Shown piece after piece: positions 1 through 5,326 of a DNA stretch of 6,242 bases. A model generated the notes under the pieces. It searched no databases. It was not told where the DNA came from and saw only the letters and a list, made by a program, of their open reading frames with translations. This stretch comes from Solirubrobacteraceae bacterium (GTDB taxonomy: Bacteria > Actinomycetota > Thermoleophilia > Solirubrobacterales > Solirubrobacteraceae). Positions within the stretch are counted from its first letter, which is position 1; each line of letters begins with the position of its first letter. The stretch spans positions 1-6,242 of the forward strand of contig JANJUA010000259.1 of the NCBI GenBank assembly GCA_024710825.1. Direction: 5' to 3'. Position numbers and translations under genes: made by a program.

Positions 1-508
1 TGGCGGACTTCGTCGAGAGGTCGAGCACCTTGCGCGGGCCGGCGCGCAGGTCGGTGCGCACGCGCCCGCTGGTCCAGTCGAGCAGCACCTCCCGGTCAGG
101 CGCGACGAGGCGCAGCCAGCGGTCTCCGAGCCCCGCAAGCACCACCTCGGTCCGCGTCGCCAGCGCCTCGCGCGCCCGCTCCAGCCCGTCGATCTGCCGC
201 GCCTCGCGCTCGAGCACGTCGAACAGCGCCGGCCGCGCGTCGGCGCACATCAGGCCGACGAGCCTGCGGCTGACCGCCTGCAGCGGGCAGCGCTCGGCCG
301 GCTCGACGGTCTGCGTCCGATCGGCCGGCACGGCGTCGGCCAACACGACGACGCTGCCGTTGGACTCCTGCCACGCCGCGAGCGACGCCCCGTCGGTGTG
401 GACGGCGCCCACCACCTCGGCGACCAGAGGCGTGTCCTGCCCGCGCGCGGCCTGCGCCCCGATCATGAGCGCGACGATCGCGCCCAGCACCCCCAGCACT
501 CGTGCCAT
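1..508 (-). CDS. Exported protein of unknown function, 5' part only (runs off the left edge)
   Basis: An open frame of 169 codons starts at ATG 508 and continues past the window edge without a stop. The N-terminus looks like a Sec signal peptide: MAR, then a hydrophobic core at residues 4-18 (VLGVLGAIVALMIGA), then AQAARGQD, with likely cleavage after about residue 20-23. No lipobox cysteine is visible. The mature part has two cysteines (C74, C88) 14 residues apart, a charged helical-looking stretch near residues 97-118, and then strand-like segments with Trp131 and Trp145 (GDRWLRLVAPDREVLLDW). That last part vaguely recalls beta-propeller or repeat-type exported proteins, but this is only an impression. 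The gene starts 40 nt after the cdsA stop on the same strand, so it may be the last part of the same operon. The ribosome binding site is weak (a G-run about 12 nt upstream). I do not recognise the family. It is not Dxr, which often follows cdsA in other bacteria. Confidence 0.72.
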   Translation of the reverse strand, partial: MARVLGVLGAIVALMIGAQAARGQDTPLVAEVVGAVHTDGASLAAWQESNGSVVVLADAVPADRTQTVEPAERCPLQAVSRRLVGLMCADARPALFDVLEREARQIDGLERAREALATRTEVVLAGLGDRWLRLVAPDREVLLDWTSGRVRTDLRAGPRKVLDLSTKSA

Positions 509-548
509 GGATCACAACAACCCCACGGCACCCCTGGAGTTGCGCGCC

Positions 549-1397
549 CTACAGCAGCGCGCTCCAGACGTAGTAGCCGGCCACCGCGGTGAACAGCACC
601 GCGTCGAGGCGGTCCAGCGCGCCGCCGTGCGCGCCGAAGAGCGTCCCGGTGTCCTTGGTGCCGGCGTCGCGCTTGAGGTAGGACTCGAAGAGGTCGCCGA
701 GCGGCGCGGCGATCGCCACCGCCAGGCCGAGCAGCAGCGCGTCGGTGCCCGAGAGCCAGTCCTGGTAGAGCCCGGCGAACCACACGGCCGCCACGCCCGC
801 CACGATCCCGATCAGGAGCCCCTCGACCGTCTTGTTGGGCGAGATCTTGGGGGCGAGCGGCCGGCGGCCGAAGGCCCGACCGCCGAGGTAGGCCCCCGTG
901 TCGCCGACGAAGGTCCCGACCAGCACGTCGATGACGATGCCGTCGCCGTGGGGCAGGTCGCGCAGCAGCACCGCGTGCGCGAGCGGCACGCCGATCCAGA
1001 TCAGGCCGAGCGCCGTGACCGACAGCCCGGGCGCGCCGCACCGCGGCTGCGTCAGGCCGAGCAGGAAGACGACGGGCACCGAGGCGACGAGCGCCCCGAG
1101 CACCGCCTCCGGGCCGCCGAGCTGCGCCGCCACGAGCATCCCGGCGAGCCCCAGGAAGCCCGCGAGCCGCACCGGGTGGCCGTTGCGCAGCATCGTGAAC
1201 AGCTCGCCCATGCACAGCACGCCGAGGACGATCAGCGCCGCGGTGAAGATCCAGCCGCCCTGGGCGACGATGACGATCGCGAAGACGATCGCCGGGACGG
1301 CGACCAGGATCCGCGCGCCCAGGTCCGAGCCGCTGTCGCGCCGCCGCGTCCGGTCCGCGCGGCGCCGGGAGGCGGGCCGTCGCAGGCGGGTCGGCAT
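549..1397 (-). CDS. cdsA: Phosphatidate cytidylyltransferase (CDP-diacylglycerol synthase)
   Basis: This 282-residue integral membrane enzyme converts CTP and phosphatidic acid to CDP-diacylglycerol, the precursor of phosphatidylglycerol, cardiolipin and phosphatidylinositol lipids. The first 27 residues are very Arg-rich and probably cytosolic. Hydrophobic membrane segments follow at roughly 29-45, 48-66, 78-92, 97-115, 125-145, 192-210 and 218-232. The family core is clear: GDTGAYLGGRAFGRRPL at 165-181, then APKISPNKTVEGLLIG to 197, and the CdsA signature at 239-265, with S-Y-L-K-R at 239-243, K-D at 248-249, HGG at 257-259 and LDRLD at 261-265. Position 260, directly after HGG, is Ala where the classical signature prefers a larger aliphatic residue. 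Length is normal for the family. The ATG overlaps the uppS stop by one base (TGATG), and no good Shine-Dalgarno precedes it, so translation is probably coupled to uppS. In-frame sequence further upstream lies inside uppS and was not used. Confidence 0.96.
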   Translation of the reverse strand: MPTRLRRPASRRRADRTRRRDSGSDLGARILVAVPAIVFAIVIVAQGGWIFTAALIVLGVLCMGELFTMLRNGHPVRLAGFLGLAGMLVAAQLGGPEAVLGALVASVPVVFLLGLTQPRCGAPGLSVTALGLIWIGVPLAHAVLLRDLPHGDGIVIDVLVGTFVGDTGAYLGGRAFGRRPLAPKISPNKTVEGLLIGIVAGVAAVWFAGLYQDWLSGTDALLLGLAVAIAAPLGDLFESYLKRDAGTKDTGTLFGAHGGALDRLDAVLFTAVAGYYVWSALL

Positions 1398-2077
1398 CAG
1401 CGCCCGCCGAAGCGTCGCCGGCGGGCCGCGTACTCCTCGAGCGACGCCTCGAAGCAGGCGCGGTCGAAGTCCGGCCACAGCTCGTCGCGGAACACCAGCT
1501 CGGCGTACGCCGACTGCCAGAGCAGGTAGTTGCTCAGGCGCCGCTCGCCGCTGGTGCGGATGATGAGGTCCGGGTCGTGCATCTCGGGGGCGTAGAGGAG
1601 ATTCGCGAACGCCTCCTCGCCTCCCCCCTCGTAGCGCGCCGCCGCGTCGAGGATCTCCGCCCGGCCGCCGTAGTTGAACGCGACGAAGAACGTGATGCGG
1701 TCGTTGGCGGCCGTGAGCTCCTCCGCCCACGCCATCTTCTCCACCAGCTCGTCGGCGACGCCGTCGCGGCGGCCGATGAAGCGCATCCGCACGCCCTCCT
1801 CGTGCAGCTCGGGCGTCTCGGAGTCGAGCCGGCGGCCGAACATGCGCATCAGCCCACCGACCTCCTCGGCCGAGCGCGACCAGTTCTCCGTGGAGAACGA
1901 GTAGACGGTGAGCTCGCGCACGCCCATCTCCACCGCGTCGCGCAGGCGCGCCTTGACGACGTCGGCGCCCTTCTCGTGGCCGTCGAGGACCGGCAGACCG
2001 CGGGCCTGCGCCCAGCGCCCGTTGCCGTCGGTGATGATCGCGACGTACCGGGCGCGCGCCGACCCAGCCGAGGCCAT
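1397..2077 (-). CDS. uppS: Isoprenyl transferase, probably undecaprenyl diphosphate synthase
   Basis: A 226-residue soluble cis-prenyltransferase that adds isopentenyl units to farnesyl (or a similar) diphosphate, making the polyprenyl carrier for peptidoglycan and other wall polymers. Family motifs run in order: AIITDGNGRWA at 13-23 with catalytic Asp17, GHEKGA at 33-38, FSTENWSR at 61-68, FNYGGRAEI at 134-142, RTSGE at 174-178 and RLSNYLLWQSAYAE at 180-193 for diphosphate and Mg binding. The usual Met before the catalytic Asp is Thr (IITDGN), and the usual Pro-x-His just before is absent (ARARYVAI). The protein is slightly short because of a minimal N-terminus; UppS is usually about 240-250 residues. 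The product chain length cannot be read from the sequence, so an actinobacterial-style decaprenyl or short-chain product remains possible. The ATG overlaps the frr stop by one base (TGATG), with GAGG about 4 nt upstream. Confidence 0.95.
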   Translation of the reverse strand: MASAGSARARYVAIITDGNGRWAQARGLPVLDGHEKGADVVKARLRDAVEMGVRELTVYSFSTENWSRSAEEVGGLMRMFGRRLDSETPELHEEGVRMRFIGRRDGVADELVEKMAWAEELTAANDRITFFVAFNYGGRAEILDAAARYEGGGEEAFANLLYAPEMHDPDLIIRTSGERRLSNYLLWQSAYAELVFRDELWPDFDRACFEASLEEYAARRRRFGGR

Positions 2078-2643
2078 CAGACCTCGAGGATCTCTTCTTC
2101 CTTGGCCTTCAGGATGGCGTCGAGCTCCGCGACCCGGGCGTCCGTCAGCTTCTGGAGCTCCGCCTCCGCCCGGTGCTCCTCGTCGGCGCCGGCCTCGCCC
2201 TCGTCGCGCAGCTCGCGCAGGTGCGTCATCGTGTCGCGGCGCACGTTGCGGATCTTGATCCGCCCCTCCTCCGCGATGCCCCGCGCGACCTTCACGAGGT
2301 CGCGGCGGCGCTCCTCGGTCAGCTCGGGCAGCACGAGCCGCACGACGTTGCCGTCGTTGGACGGGTTCAACCCGATGTCGGACTCGTTGATCGCCTTCTC
2401 GATCGCCTTGATCGAGCTCTTGTCGAACGGGTGGACGGAGAGCAGGCGGGCCTCGGGGGCCGAGATCGTCGCGAGCTGCTTCAGCGGCGTCTGGGCGCCG
2501 TAGTAGTCGACCACGATGCGATCGAGCAGCGAGGGGTTCGCGCGGCCCGTCCGCACGGAGGCGAAGTCGTGCTGCGTGGCCTCCACGGACTTGGTCATGC
2601 GGTCCGCGGCGTCGGCGAGCAGCTCGTCGATCAGCTCGGTCAT
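2077..2643 (-). CDS. frr: Ribosome recycling factor
   Basis: A 188-residue cytosolic protein that, with EF-G, splits the post-termination ribosome into subunits. Its length is typical (about 185). Domain I begins with the helix [20 protein letters not shown] and carries the conserved [10 protein letters not shown] at 31-40. The domain II hinge region follows with [12 protein letters not shown] at 47-58, then [15 protein letters not shown] at 71-85 and the [11 protein letters not shown] block at 93-103. The second helix bundle carries the key Arg-rich motif IRNVRRD at 131-137 and ends with the charged helix [20 protein letters not shown]. An in-frame extension to an upstream start exists but lies wholly within pyrH and lacks family similarity. 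The ATG at 2643 overlaps the pyrH stop as ATGA and gives the expected N-terminus. A weak GGTGA lies about 7 nt upstream. The stop overlaps the uppS start by one base. Confidence 0.98.
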   Translation of the reverse strand: MTELIDELLADAADRMTKSVEATQHDFASVRTGRANPSLLDRIVVDYYGAQTPLKQLATISAPEARLLSVHPFDKSSIKAIEKAINESDIGLNPSNDGNVVRLVLPELTEERRRDLVKVARGIAEEGRIKIRNVRRDTMTHLRELRDEGEAGADEEHRAEAELQKLTDARVAELDAILKAKEEEILEV

Positions 2644-3368
2644 GTCGTTGTCACCAGGGTTCCCACGCGCTCGCCTGACACTATCCGGTCGATGTTGCGC
2701 TCGTCGTCCAGGTTGAACACGTAGATGGGCAGGTCGTTCTCCATGCACAGCGTCAGCGCCGTGGCGTCCATGACGCGCAGCCGGCGCCGCACGGCGTCCA
2801 TGTGGGCGATCTCGGGGATGAACTCGGCCGCGGGATCCGTCGCCGGATCGGCGGTGAAGACCCCCTCGACGCCGTTCTTGGCCATCAGGATCGCCTCGGC
2901 GTGCATCTCGATCGCGCGCAGCGCGGCGGCGGTGTCGGTCGTGAAGAACGGGTTGCCGGTACCGGCCGCGAAGATGACCACCCGCTTCTTCTCCAGGTGC
3001 CGCATGGCGCGACGGCGGATGTAGGGCTCCGCCACCTCCTGGATCTCGATCGCCGACTGCACGCGGGTGTGGATGTCCTGCTTCTCCAGGGCGTCCTGGA
3101 GAGCCAGGGCGTTGAGCACCGTCGCCAGCATCCCCATGTAGTCGGCGGTGGCGCGGTCCATCCCGGCCGCCGCGCCCGCCATGCCGCGGTAGATGTTGCC
3201 GGCCCCGACCACGATCGCGATCTCGACGCCGCGCTCGTGCACGCGCGAGACCTGCGCCGCGATCGCGCTCAGGCGCTCAGGGTCGGTGCCGTAGTCCAGA
3301 GAGCCCATCAGGGCCTCGCCGGACAGCTTCAGCAGGATCCGACCGAAGGCGGGCGGCGGCTCGGCCAA
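2640..3368 (-). CDS. pyrH: UMP kinase (uridylate kinase), TTG start
   Basis: A 242-residue enzyme of the amino acid kinase fold that phosphorylates UMP to UDP with ATP; in bacteria it is a hexamer usually controlled by GTP and UTP. Motifs: [12 protein letters not shown] at 11-22 for the phosphate-binding N-terminal loop, [10 protein letters not shown] at 53-62, [20 protein letters not shown] at 71-90 contacting UMP, and [17 protein letters not shown] at 136-152. The ATP-site segment [13 protein letters not shown] lies at 163-175, and MDATAL sits at 200-205. The second loop reads GAGN where the family usually has GGGN. The start is inferred. The frame has no ATG or GTG between the tsf 3' end and the conserved KLSGEAL, and the only usable codon that keeps the N-terminus is TTG at 3368, two bases after the tsf stop. 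No clear Shine-Dalgarno is visible, so expression probably relies on re-initiation after tsf. The stop overlaps frr as ATGA. Confidence 0.95.
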   Translation of the reverse strand: MAEPPPAFGRILLKLSGEALMGSLDYGTDPERLSAIAAQVSRVHERGVEIAIVVGAGNIYRGMAGAAAGMDRATADYMGMLATVLNALALQDALEKQDIHTRVQSAIEIQEVAEPYIRRRAMRHLEKKRVVIFAAGTGNPFFTTDTAAALRAIEMHAEAILMAKNGVEGVFTADPATDPAAEFIPEIAHMDAVRRRLRVMDATALTLCMENDLPIYVFNLDDERNIDRIVSGERVGTLVTTT

Positions 3369-3370
3369 CG

Positions 3371-3976
3371 CTACTGCCCGACGGCGAAGCGCGCGAAGCG
3401 CCGGATCTGGACGTTCTCCCCGGTCTTGGCGCGAACCTCGTCGAGGAGCTGGCCGATCGTCTTGCCCTCGTACTTGTCGCCGTTGACGTGCGGCTGGTCG
3501 AGGAGCACGACCGTCTCGTACCACTTGCGCAGCTTGCCCTCGGCGATCTTCGCCCGGACGTTCTCCGGCTTGTCGGAGGCCTCCTGCTCGTAGATGCGCA
3601 GCTCGGCCTGCCGGCGCTCGTCGTCGACGTCGTCCTGGGTCACGTACTCCGGGGCGGCCGCGGCGATGTGCAGCGCTACGTCCTTGGCGAACGCCACGAG
3701 CTCGTCGTTGCGGGCGACGAAGTCGGTCTCCGTGTCGACCTCGACGAGCACGCCGACCTTCGCGTTGGAGTGCACGTAGGTCTGGACGGTGCCCTCGGTC
3801 GCGAGCCGCTCGCCGCGATCCTCGATGCGCTTGCCCTGCTTGACGCGCAGGATCTCGATGGCCTTGTCGACGTCGCCCCCCGCTTCGGTGAGCGCCTTCT
3901 TGCAGTCCATCATCCCCGCGCCGGTGCGGTCGCGCAGTGCCTTGACGTCCTTCGCGCTGATCGTGATGTCGGTCAC
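3371..3976 (-). CDS. tsf: Translation elongation factor Ts, short form
   Basis: A 201-residue guanine nucleotide exchange factor that releases GDP from EF-Tu. The N-terminal UBA-like domain holds the first family signature, [20 protein letters not shown] at 12-31. The second signature, [20 protein letters not shown] at 82-101, contains the TDFV residues that insert next to the EF-Tu nucleotide site; the usual Asn two residues before the ETDFV Glu is Asp here (EVDTETDF). The C-terminus ends with [20 protein letters not shown] at 171-190 and [10 protein letters not shown]. At about 200 residues it is the short EF-Ts type with one core half, like that of Thermus, not the longer roughly 270-290-residue forms of E. 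coli or Streptomyces. The start is GTG at 3976: it overlaps the rpsB stop as GTGA and has GAGGAAG (3984-3990) 7 nt upstream. The frame stays open upstream, but that part lies inside rpsB. Confidence 0.97.
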   Translation of the reverse strand: MTDITISAKDVKALRDRTGAGMMDCKKALTEAGGDVDKAIEILRVKQGKRIEDRGERLATEGTVQTYVHSNAKVGVLVEVDTETDFVARNDELVAFAKDVALHIAAAAPEYVTQDDVDDERRQAELRIYEQEASDKPENVRAKIAEGKLRKWYETVVLLDQPHVNGDKYEGKTIGQLLDEVRAKTGENVQIRRFARFAVGQ

Positions 3977-5187
3977 TTGGATGCTTCCTCGCTGGCGTTC
4001 TCGGTCTCGTTGGCGGCGGACGGTGCCGGCTCGGCCTCGACCTTGGCCTCCGGCTCCGCGGGAGCGGGAGTCGGAGCGGGCTCCTCGGCCGGCGCGGCGG
4101 CAGGCGCCTCGGCGGCCTGTGCGGCCTCCTTGACGTCCTCGTTGGTGACGGGCTCGCCGGGCGTCTCGGCCTGCGGCGCCGGCTGCGGGTCCTGCGCCTG
4201 GCCGGCGCTGCGCTTCGTCGCGGCCGTCTCGCGATCGGCCTCCTGGGTGACGACCGGGTCCGGGCTCGGCCGGCCGCCCGCGGCGACGGCGTCCGCGACG
4301 ACCCGCTCGGCCTCCTGGCGCGGCTGACCCTCGCCGCCCTTGACGAGCTGCTCCTTGCGAGCGGCCTCCTCGGCCTCGCGCCGGGCCTGCTGCTCGGCCT
4401 CCTTGCGGGCGCGCTCCTCGGCGTCGCGGCGGGCGCGCTCCTCCTGCTCGCGGCGGGCCTTCTCCTCGGCCTCCTTGCGGGCCTTCTCCTCTTCGGCGCG
4501 GAAGCGCGCGTGCGCCTCGGCGACGACGGCGCCGACGCCGCCCGTGATGAGCGCGCAGGACTTGATCGCGTCGTCGTTGCCCGGGATGACGTAGGAGATG
4601 CCGTCCGGGTCGCAGTTGGTGTCGACGAGGCCGATGATCGGGATGCGCAGCCGCTGCGCCTCCTTGACGGCGATCTCCTCGGTCTTGAGGTCGACGACGA
4701 ACATCGCGTCCGGCGGGCGCTGCATGTTCTTCACGCCGCCGAGGTTCGCGCGGAGCTTCGTGAGGTCGGCCTCGGCCGCCAGACGCTCGCGCGTCGGCAG
4801 CAGGGCGAGCTGGCCCTCGCGCTCGTAGCGCTCGAGGTCGTGAAGCCGCTTGATGCGCAGGCTGATCGTCTGGAAGTTGGTGAGCAGGCCGCCGAGCCAG
4901 CGCTGGTTGACGTACGGCATGCCGGCGCTCTCGGCGGTCTCCTTGATCGCGTCGCGCGCCTGCTTCTTGGTGCCGACGAACAGCACGACGCCACCGCGGT
5001 TGGCGATCCCGCGCGCGAACTGCTGCGCGGAGTCGAGCAGCGCCTGCGTCTTCAGCAGGTCGATGATGTAGATCCCGTCGCGCTCGCCGTGGATGAAGCG
5101 GCGCATCTTCGGGTTCCAGCGTCGCGTCTGATGGCCGAAGTGGACGCCGGCCTCCAGCAGCTCGCGAATGCCGATCTCCTCGGCCAT
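3973..5187 (-). CDS. rpsB: Small-subunit ribosomal protein S2 with a long charged C-terminal extension
   Basis: S2 binds late to the 30S subunit at the head-body junction. Residues 1 to about 228 are a standard S2: [20 protein letters not shown] at 7-26, [18 protein letters not shown] at 27-44, VGTKKQARD at 71-79, [17 protein letters not shown] at 92-108, the second signature [19 protein letters not shown] at 159-177, and [20 protein letters not shown] at 188-207. The protein is 404 residues, whereas S2 is usually about 230-260. The extra part is a charged helix (about 222-281) with an 8-residue repeat, then an Ala/Pro/Glu/Gln-rich, probably disordered tail to residue 404. The ATG at 5187 was chosen because it gives the family N-terminus and has AAGGGAG 6 nt upstream. 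The frame is open back to a GTG at 5295, but that extra part is non-conserved leader. It overlaps tsf as GTGA, the usual partner gene. Confidence 0.97.
   Translation of the reverse strand: MAEEIGIRELLEAGVHFGHQTRRWNPKMRRFIHGERDGIYIIDLLKTQALLDSAQQFARGIANRGGVVLFVGTKKQARDAIKETAESAGMPYVNQRWLGGLLTNFQTISLRIKRLHDLERYEREGQLALLPTRERLAAEADLTKLRANLGGVKNMQRPPDAMFVVDLKTEEIAVKEAQRLRIPIIGLVDTNCDPDGISYVIPGNDDAIKSCALITGGVGAVVAEAHARFRAEEEKARKEAEEKARREQEERARRDAEERARKEAEQQARREAEEAARKEQLVKGGEGQPRQEAERVVADAVAAGGRPSPDPVVTQEADRETAATKRSAGQAQDPQPAPQAETPGEPVTNEDVKEAAQAAEAPAAAPAEEPAPTPAPAEPEAKVEAEPAPSAANETENASEEASK
3976..4347 (-). other. Low-complexity, probably disordered C-terminal tail of S2
   Basis: This part encodes S2 residues 281-404. 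It starts with a Gly/Gln/Arg linker ([10 protein letters not shown]), passes through a mixed stretch with few hydrophobics, and from about residue 336 is dominated by Ala, Pro, Glu and Gln (for example [20 protein letters not shown] at 361-380). It ends with the acidic [12 protein letters not shown]. No domain motif is visible. The composition predicts an intrinsically disordered, acidic tail on the surface of the 30S subunit. The frame and codon bias continue unbroken from the S2 core to the TGA at 3973-3975, so this is not an annotation artefact from a missed stop. Confidence 0.8.
3984..3990 (-). promoter_or_regulatory. Shine-Dalgarno of tsf inside the rpsB 3' end
   Basis: GAGGAAG on the minus strand lies 7 nt before GTG 3976 and overlaps codons for the acidic S2 C-terminus. 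It supports the GTG start of EF-Ts, which overlaps the rpsB stop. Confidence 0.75.
4348..4482 (-). repeat. 24-bp tandem repeat encoding an 8-residue charged helix unit in rpsB
   Basis: Five full copies and one partial copy of a 24-nt unit lie head to tail inside rpsB (S2 residues 236-280). Each encodes A-R-[KR]-[ED]-[AQ]-E-[EQ]-x, where x is K, R, Q or A. Units start at 4482, 4458, 4434, 4410, 4386 and 4362. Copies are degenerate at the DNA level but always in register, so no copy change would break the frame. The pattern of acidic and basic residues three to four apart fits an ER/K-type single alpha-helix better than a classical coiled coil, which would show a 7-residue period. Confidence 0.9.
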
Positions 5188-5193
5188 GGTGAT

Positions 5194-5200
5194 CTCCCTT
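5194..5200 (-). promoter_or_regulatory. Strong Shine-Dalgarno of rpsB
   Basis: AAGGGAG on the minus strand lies 6 nt before ATG 5187. It is the best ribosome binding site in the window and decides the S2 start against the upstream in-frame GTG at 5295. Confidence 0.85.
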
Positions 5201-5228
5201 GGGTCTGCGATGTCCCACCCCGGCCTCA

Positions 5229-5247
5229 CCCACCGTCGTGCGGTGGG
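5229..5247 (-). promoter_or_regulatory. Downstream leader hairpin of rpsB
   Basis: On the minus strand CCCACCG and CGGTGGG pair perfectly over 7 bp around the 5-nt loop CACGA, and two flanking G-U pairs could extend the stem. It ends about 41 nt before the rpsB start codon and is not followed by a U-run, so it does not look like a terminator. A role in S2 feedback or mRNA stability is possible but unproven. Confidence 0.45.
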
Positions 5248-5276
5248 CAGGGATGCGCCAGGGCGGCTTGGTCGGG

Positions 5277-5293
5277 GGCCGCCGGGTGCGGCC
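5277..5293 (-). promoter_or_regulatory. Upstream leader hairpin of rpsB
   Basis: On the minus strand GGCCGC and GCGGCC form a perfect 6-bp stem around a 5-nt loop (ACCCG). It lies close to the predicted transcript start. In sequence this GC-rich, a 6-bp stem can arise by chance. Confidence 0.35.
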
Positions 5294-5305
5294 ACGTTGC
5301 CCGGA

Positions 5306-5311
5306 AGTGTA
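5306..5311 (-). promoter_or_regulatory. Possible -10 element (TACACT) for rpsB
   Basis: The minus strand reads TACACT, matching the TAnnnT core of actinobacterial and general sigma-70-type -10 boxes in otherwise GC-rich sequence. It would place the transcript start near 5299 and give a leader of about 110 nt. No convincing TTGACA-like -35 sits 16-18 nt upstream (that region is the end of rluD and reads CTCGCT or similar), so this is a weak prediction. Confidence 0.3.
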
Positions 5312-5326
5312 GAGGACGGCGACCGG

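Larger units (their letters stand above)
5188..5326 (-). promoter_or_regulatory. Non-coding rpsB leader / operon head
   Basis: This 139-nt gap between the rluD stop and the rpsB start is the only sizeable non-coding stretch in the window. Its position at the head of the tightly packed rpsB-cdsA run makes it the natural place for the operon promoter and for S2 feedback control, which is known for rpsB-tsf leaders in other bacteria. Visible elements are a possible -10 (5306-5311), two GC-rich hairpins (5277-5293 and 5229-5247) and a strong Shine-Dalgarno. Neither hairpin is followed by a U-run on the minus strand, so I see no intrinsic terminator for rluD, and read-through from lspA-rluD is possible. 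Confidence 0.6.

Noticed and set aside
96..515. Minus-strand 139-codon frame at the left end
   Set aside because: Its product is almost only Arg, Gly and Ala. The overlapping frame from ATG 508 has a signal peptide and balanced composition and is open to the window edge, so it is the real gene.
463..1215. Minus-strand 250-codon frame inside cdsA
   Set aside because: It overlaps cdsA in another frame and has typical GC-rich shadow composition without hydrophobic segments or motifs.
30..1529. Long plus-strand open frame (499 codons) opposite cdsA and the exported protein gene
   Set aside because: It is antisense to well-recognised cdsA and uppS; its product is Arg/Ala/His-rich low-complexity sequence with no motif. 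Long open shadows are expected at this G+C.
3369..3524. Longer PyrH starting inside tsf
   Set aside because: The additional residues are Arg/Ala shadow sequence of tsf, and the family begins just before KLSGEAL.
4348..4482. CRISPR-like or mobile-element repeat
   Set aside because: The repeats are contiguous without spacers, in frame within rpsB and encode a regular protein repeat.
5229..5293. Leader hairpins as an intrinsic terminator for rluD
   Set aside because: No run of U follows either stem on the minus strand.
5188..5295. Upstream GTG start for rpsB at 5295
   Set aside because: The frame is open, but the extra 36 residues are not like S2, while ATG 5187 has a strong AAGGGAG and the family N-terminus.
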